From assembly GCA_021204715.1 (NCBI GenBank), contig JAJPYW010000161.1, positions 1 to 6,110 on the forward strand: a stretch of DNA of 6,110 nucleotides, written 5' to 3'. The position numbers were made by a program, and so were the translations under genes. The number at the start of each line of letters is the position of its first letter. Position 1 is the first letter of the stretch. Positions 5,209-6,110 of this stretch are shown here, in pieces. The DNA is from Prevotellaceae bacterium. Lineage in GTDB: Bacteria > Bacteroidota > Bacteroidia > Bacteroidales > Bacteroidaceae. The notes beneath the pieces were generated by a model that made no database searches, was not told the DNA's origin, and saw only the letters and a program-made list of their open reading frames with translations.

Positions 5209-6110
5209 CTCCATAACAGTTGCCCAGCCGTGCGTGTCGGGCTCGTCGCCATACTGAATGGCGCGCAGCTTGTTGTAGAGCTTCGTGCAGACAGGGCCGG
5301 GCTTGCCGTCTTTGGCGAAGACGTATGACTTGCCGTTCTCCAAGTCGTCGATGCGTTCTATGGGGCTGATGACGGCCGCCGTGCCGCAAGCGCCTGCCTC
5401 CTCGAACGTGGAGAGCTCCTCTTCGGGAATGGCGCGGCGTTCCACCTTCATGCCCATGTCCTCGGCAAGCTGCATCAAGCTCTTGTTGGTGACCGAAGGC
5501 AGGATGGAAGTAGACTTCGGCGTGACGTAAGTATTATCCTTGATGCCGAAGAAGTTGGCGGCGCCACACTCGTCGATGTATTTCTTCTGGCGGGCGTCAA
5601 GATAGAACTCGCAGGCATAGCCCAAGTCGTGCGCCTTCTTGTTGGCGCGCAAGCTGGCCGCATAGTTGCCGCCCACCTTGAACATGCCCGTGCCGAGCGG
5701 TGCCGAGCGGTCGTACTCGCGGATGATGACGTAGGGATTGGTAGAGAAGCCGCCCTTGAAATAGGGGCCTACCGGCGTGACGAAGATAAGGAAGAGATAC
5801 TCGCCTGCTGGATGTACCCCCACCTGCGCGCCCGTGCCCACAAGCAGCGGACGGATATAGAGCGAAGCGCCCGACTCGTAAGGCGGGATGAAACGCTCGT
5901 TGAGCTTCACCACTTTCAATACCGCCTCGCGGAAGCGCTCCGTGGAGAGCTCGGGCATCAAGATGCCCCGGCAGGTGGCCTGCAGGCGGGCGGCGTTCTC
6001 CTCCAAGCGGAAAATGCGCACCTTGCCGTCCTTGCCCCGGAAAGCCTTCAATCCTTCGAAAGCCTCCTGCCCATAGTGCAGGCAGGTAGCGGCGATATGC
6101 ATGGGAATGG
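5206..6110 (-). CDS. ilvE: Branched-chain amino acid aminotransferase, 5' end beyond the window
   Basis: PLP-dependent fold-type IV transaminase that exchanges the amino group between Leu, Ile or Val and 2-oxoglutarate, the last step of branched-chain amino acid synthesis. The frame is open to the right edge and reads [28 protein letters not shown] 6102 is therefore internal, and about 40 residues are missing. Counting from that Met: the [14 protein letters not shown] active-site segment at 9-22; [15 protein letters not shown] at 73-87; the PLP-binding lysine K142 in [22 protein letters not shown], the glutamate and NxF cofactor region, near 176-185; and [13 protein letters not shown] near 238-250, the phosphate-binding loop. 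It resembles the longer eukaryote-like BCAT subgroup. First visible gene of the minus-strand cluster; its promoter lies outside. Confidence 0.95.
   Translation of the reverse strand, partial: IPMHIAATCLHYGQEAFEGLKAFRGKDGKVRIFRLEENAARLQATCRGILMPELSTERFREAVLKVVKLNERFIPPYESGASLYIRPLLVGTGAQVGVHPAGEYLFLIFVTPVGPYFKGGFSTNPYVIIREYDRSAPLGTGMFKVGGNYAASLRANKKAHDLGYACEFYLDARQKKYIDECGAANFFGIKDNTYVTPKSTSILPSVTNKSLMQLAEDMGMKVERRAIPEEELSTFEEAGACGTAAVISPIERIDDLENGKSYVFAKDGKPGPVCTKLYNKLRAIQYGDEPDTHGWATVME
5691..5710. repeat. Perfect 10-bp tandem duplication inside ilvE
   Basis: TGCCGAGCGG occurs twice in direct succession. Because 10 is not a multiple of 3 the copies are read in different frames, giving RSAPLGTG just before the PLP lysine loop. 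The protein length there looks normal, so both copies belong to the gene. It is a potential slippage site that would cause a frameshift. Confidence 0.7.

Noticed and set aside
5207..5389. An N-terminal extension of TrmB to 311 residues
   Set aside because: The extra residues overlap the 3' end of ilvE in another frame, are Arg/His-rich and match nothing in TrmB. ATG 5206 gives the normal length and a TAATG junction.

Overview
The window looks like chromosomal housekeeping DNA from a GC-rich member of the Bacteroidales, probably near Bacteroidaceae. I infer this from the protein sequences (SerRS, TrmB, Mrp and a split-looking DnaG all read like Bacteroides-type homologues), from the absence of Shine-Dalgarno sequences before most starts, and from AT-rich leaders between GC-rich genes. 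I see no mobile element, CRISPR array, tRNA or rRNA.

Layout: (1) 1-957, plus strand, is the 3' three quarters of serS (seryl-tRNA synthetase), open at the left edge. (2) 958-1183 is a 226-base intergenic region. It holds a small imperfect hairpin, a perfect 15-bp inverted repeat that looks like the serS terminator, a possible weak Bacteroidetes-type promoter, and a run of ten T just before the next start. (3) 1184-3265, plus strand, is dnaG (primase), complete from start to stop but broken by one in-frame TAG at 1682-1684. (4) A 19-base gap separates dnaG from a convergent minus-strand cluster. Read in transcription order this is ilvE (branched-chain aminotransferase, open at the right edge), then trmB (tRNA guanine-N7 methyltransferase), then mrp (Fe-S carrier ATPase). 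ilvE and trmB overlap by one base (TAATG); trmB and mrp are 71 bases apart.

The genes serve translation (serS, trmB), replication priming (dnaG), Fe-S cluster delivery (mrp) and branched-chain amino acid metabolism (ilvE). They form no single pathway. The minus-strand genes are probably one operon.

The main oddity is the amber codon in dnaG, an essential gene. The frame before and after it is perfectly conserved, so this is a point change and not decay. It may be a sequencing or assembly error, a recent mutation tolerated through suppression, or genuine readthrough. Within this window TAG is also the natural stop of trmB, which argues against wholesale reassignment of TAG. A second point of interest is that Mrp lacks the usual CxxC cluster-binding motif. 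I found no convincing new multi-gene system here.
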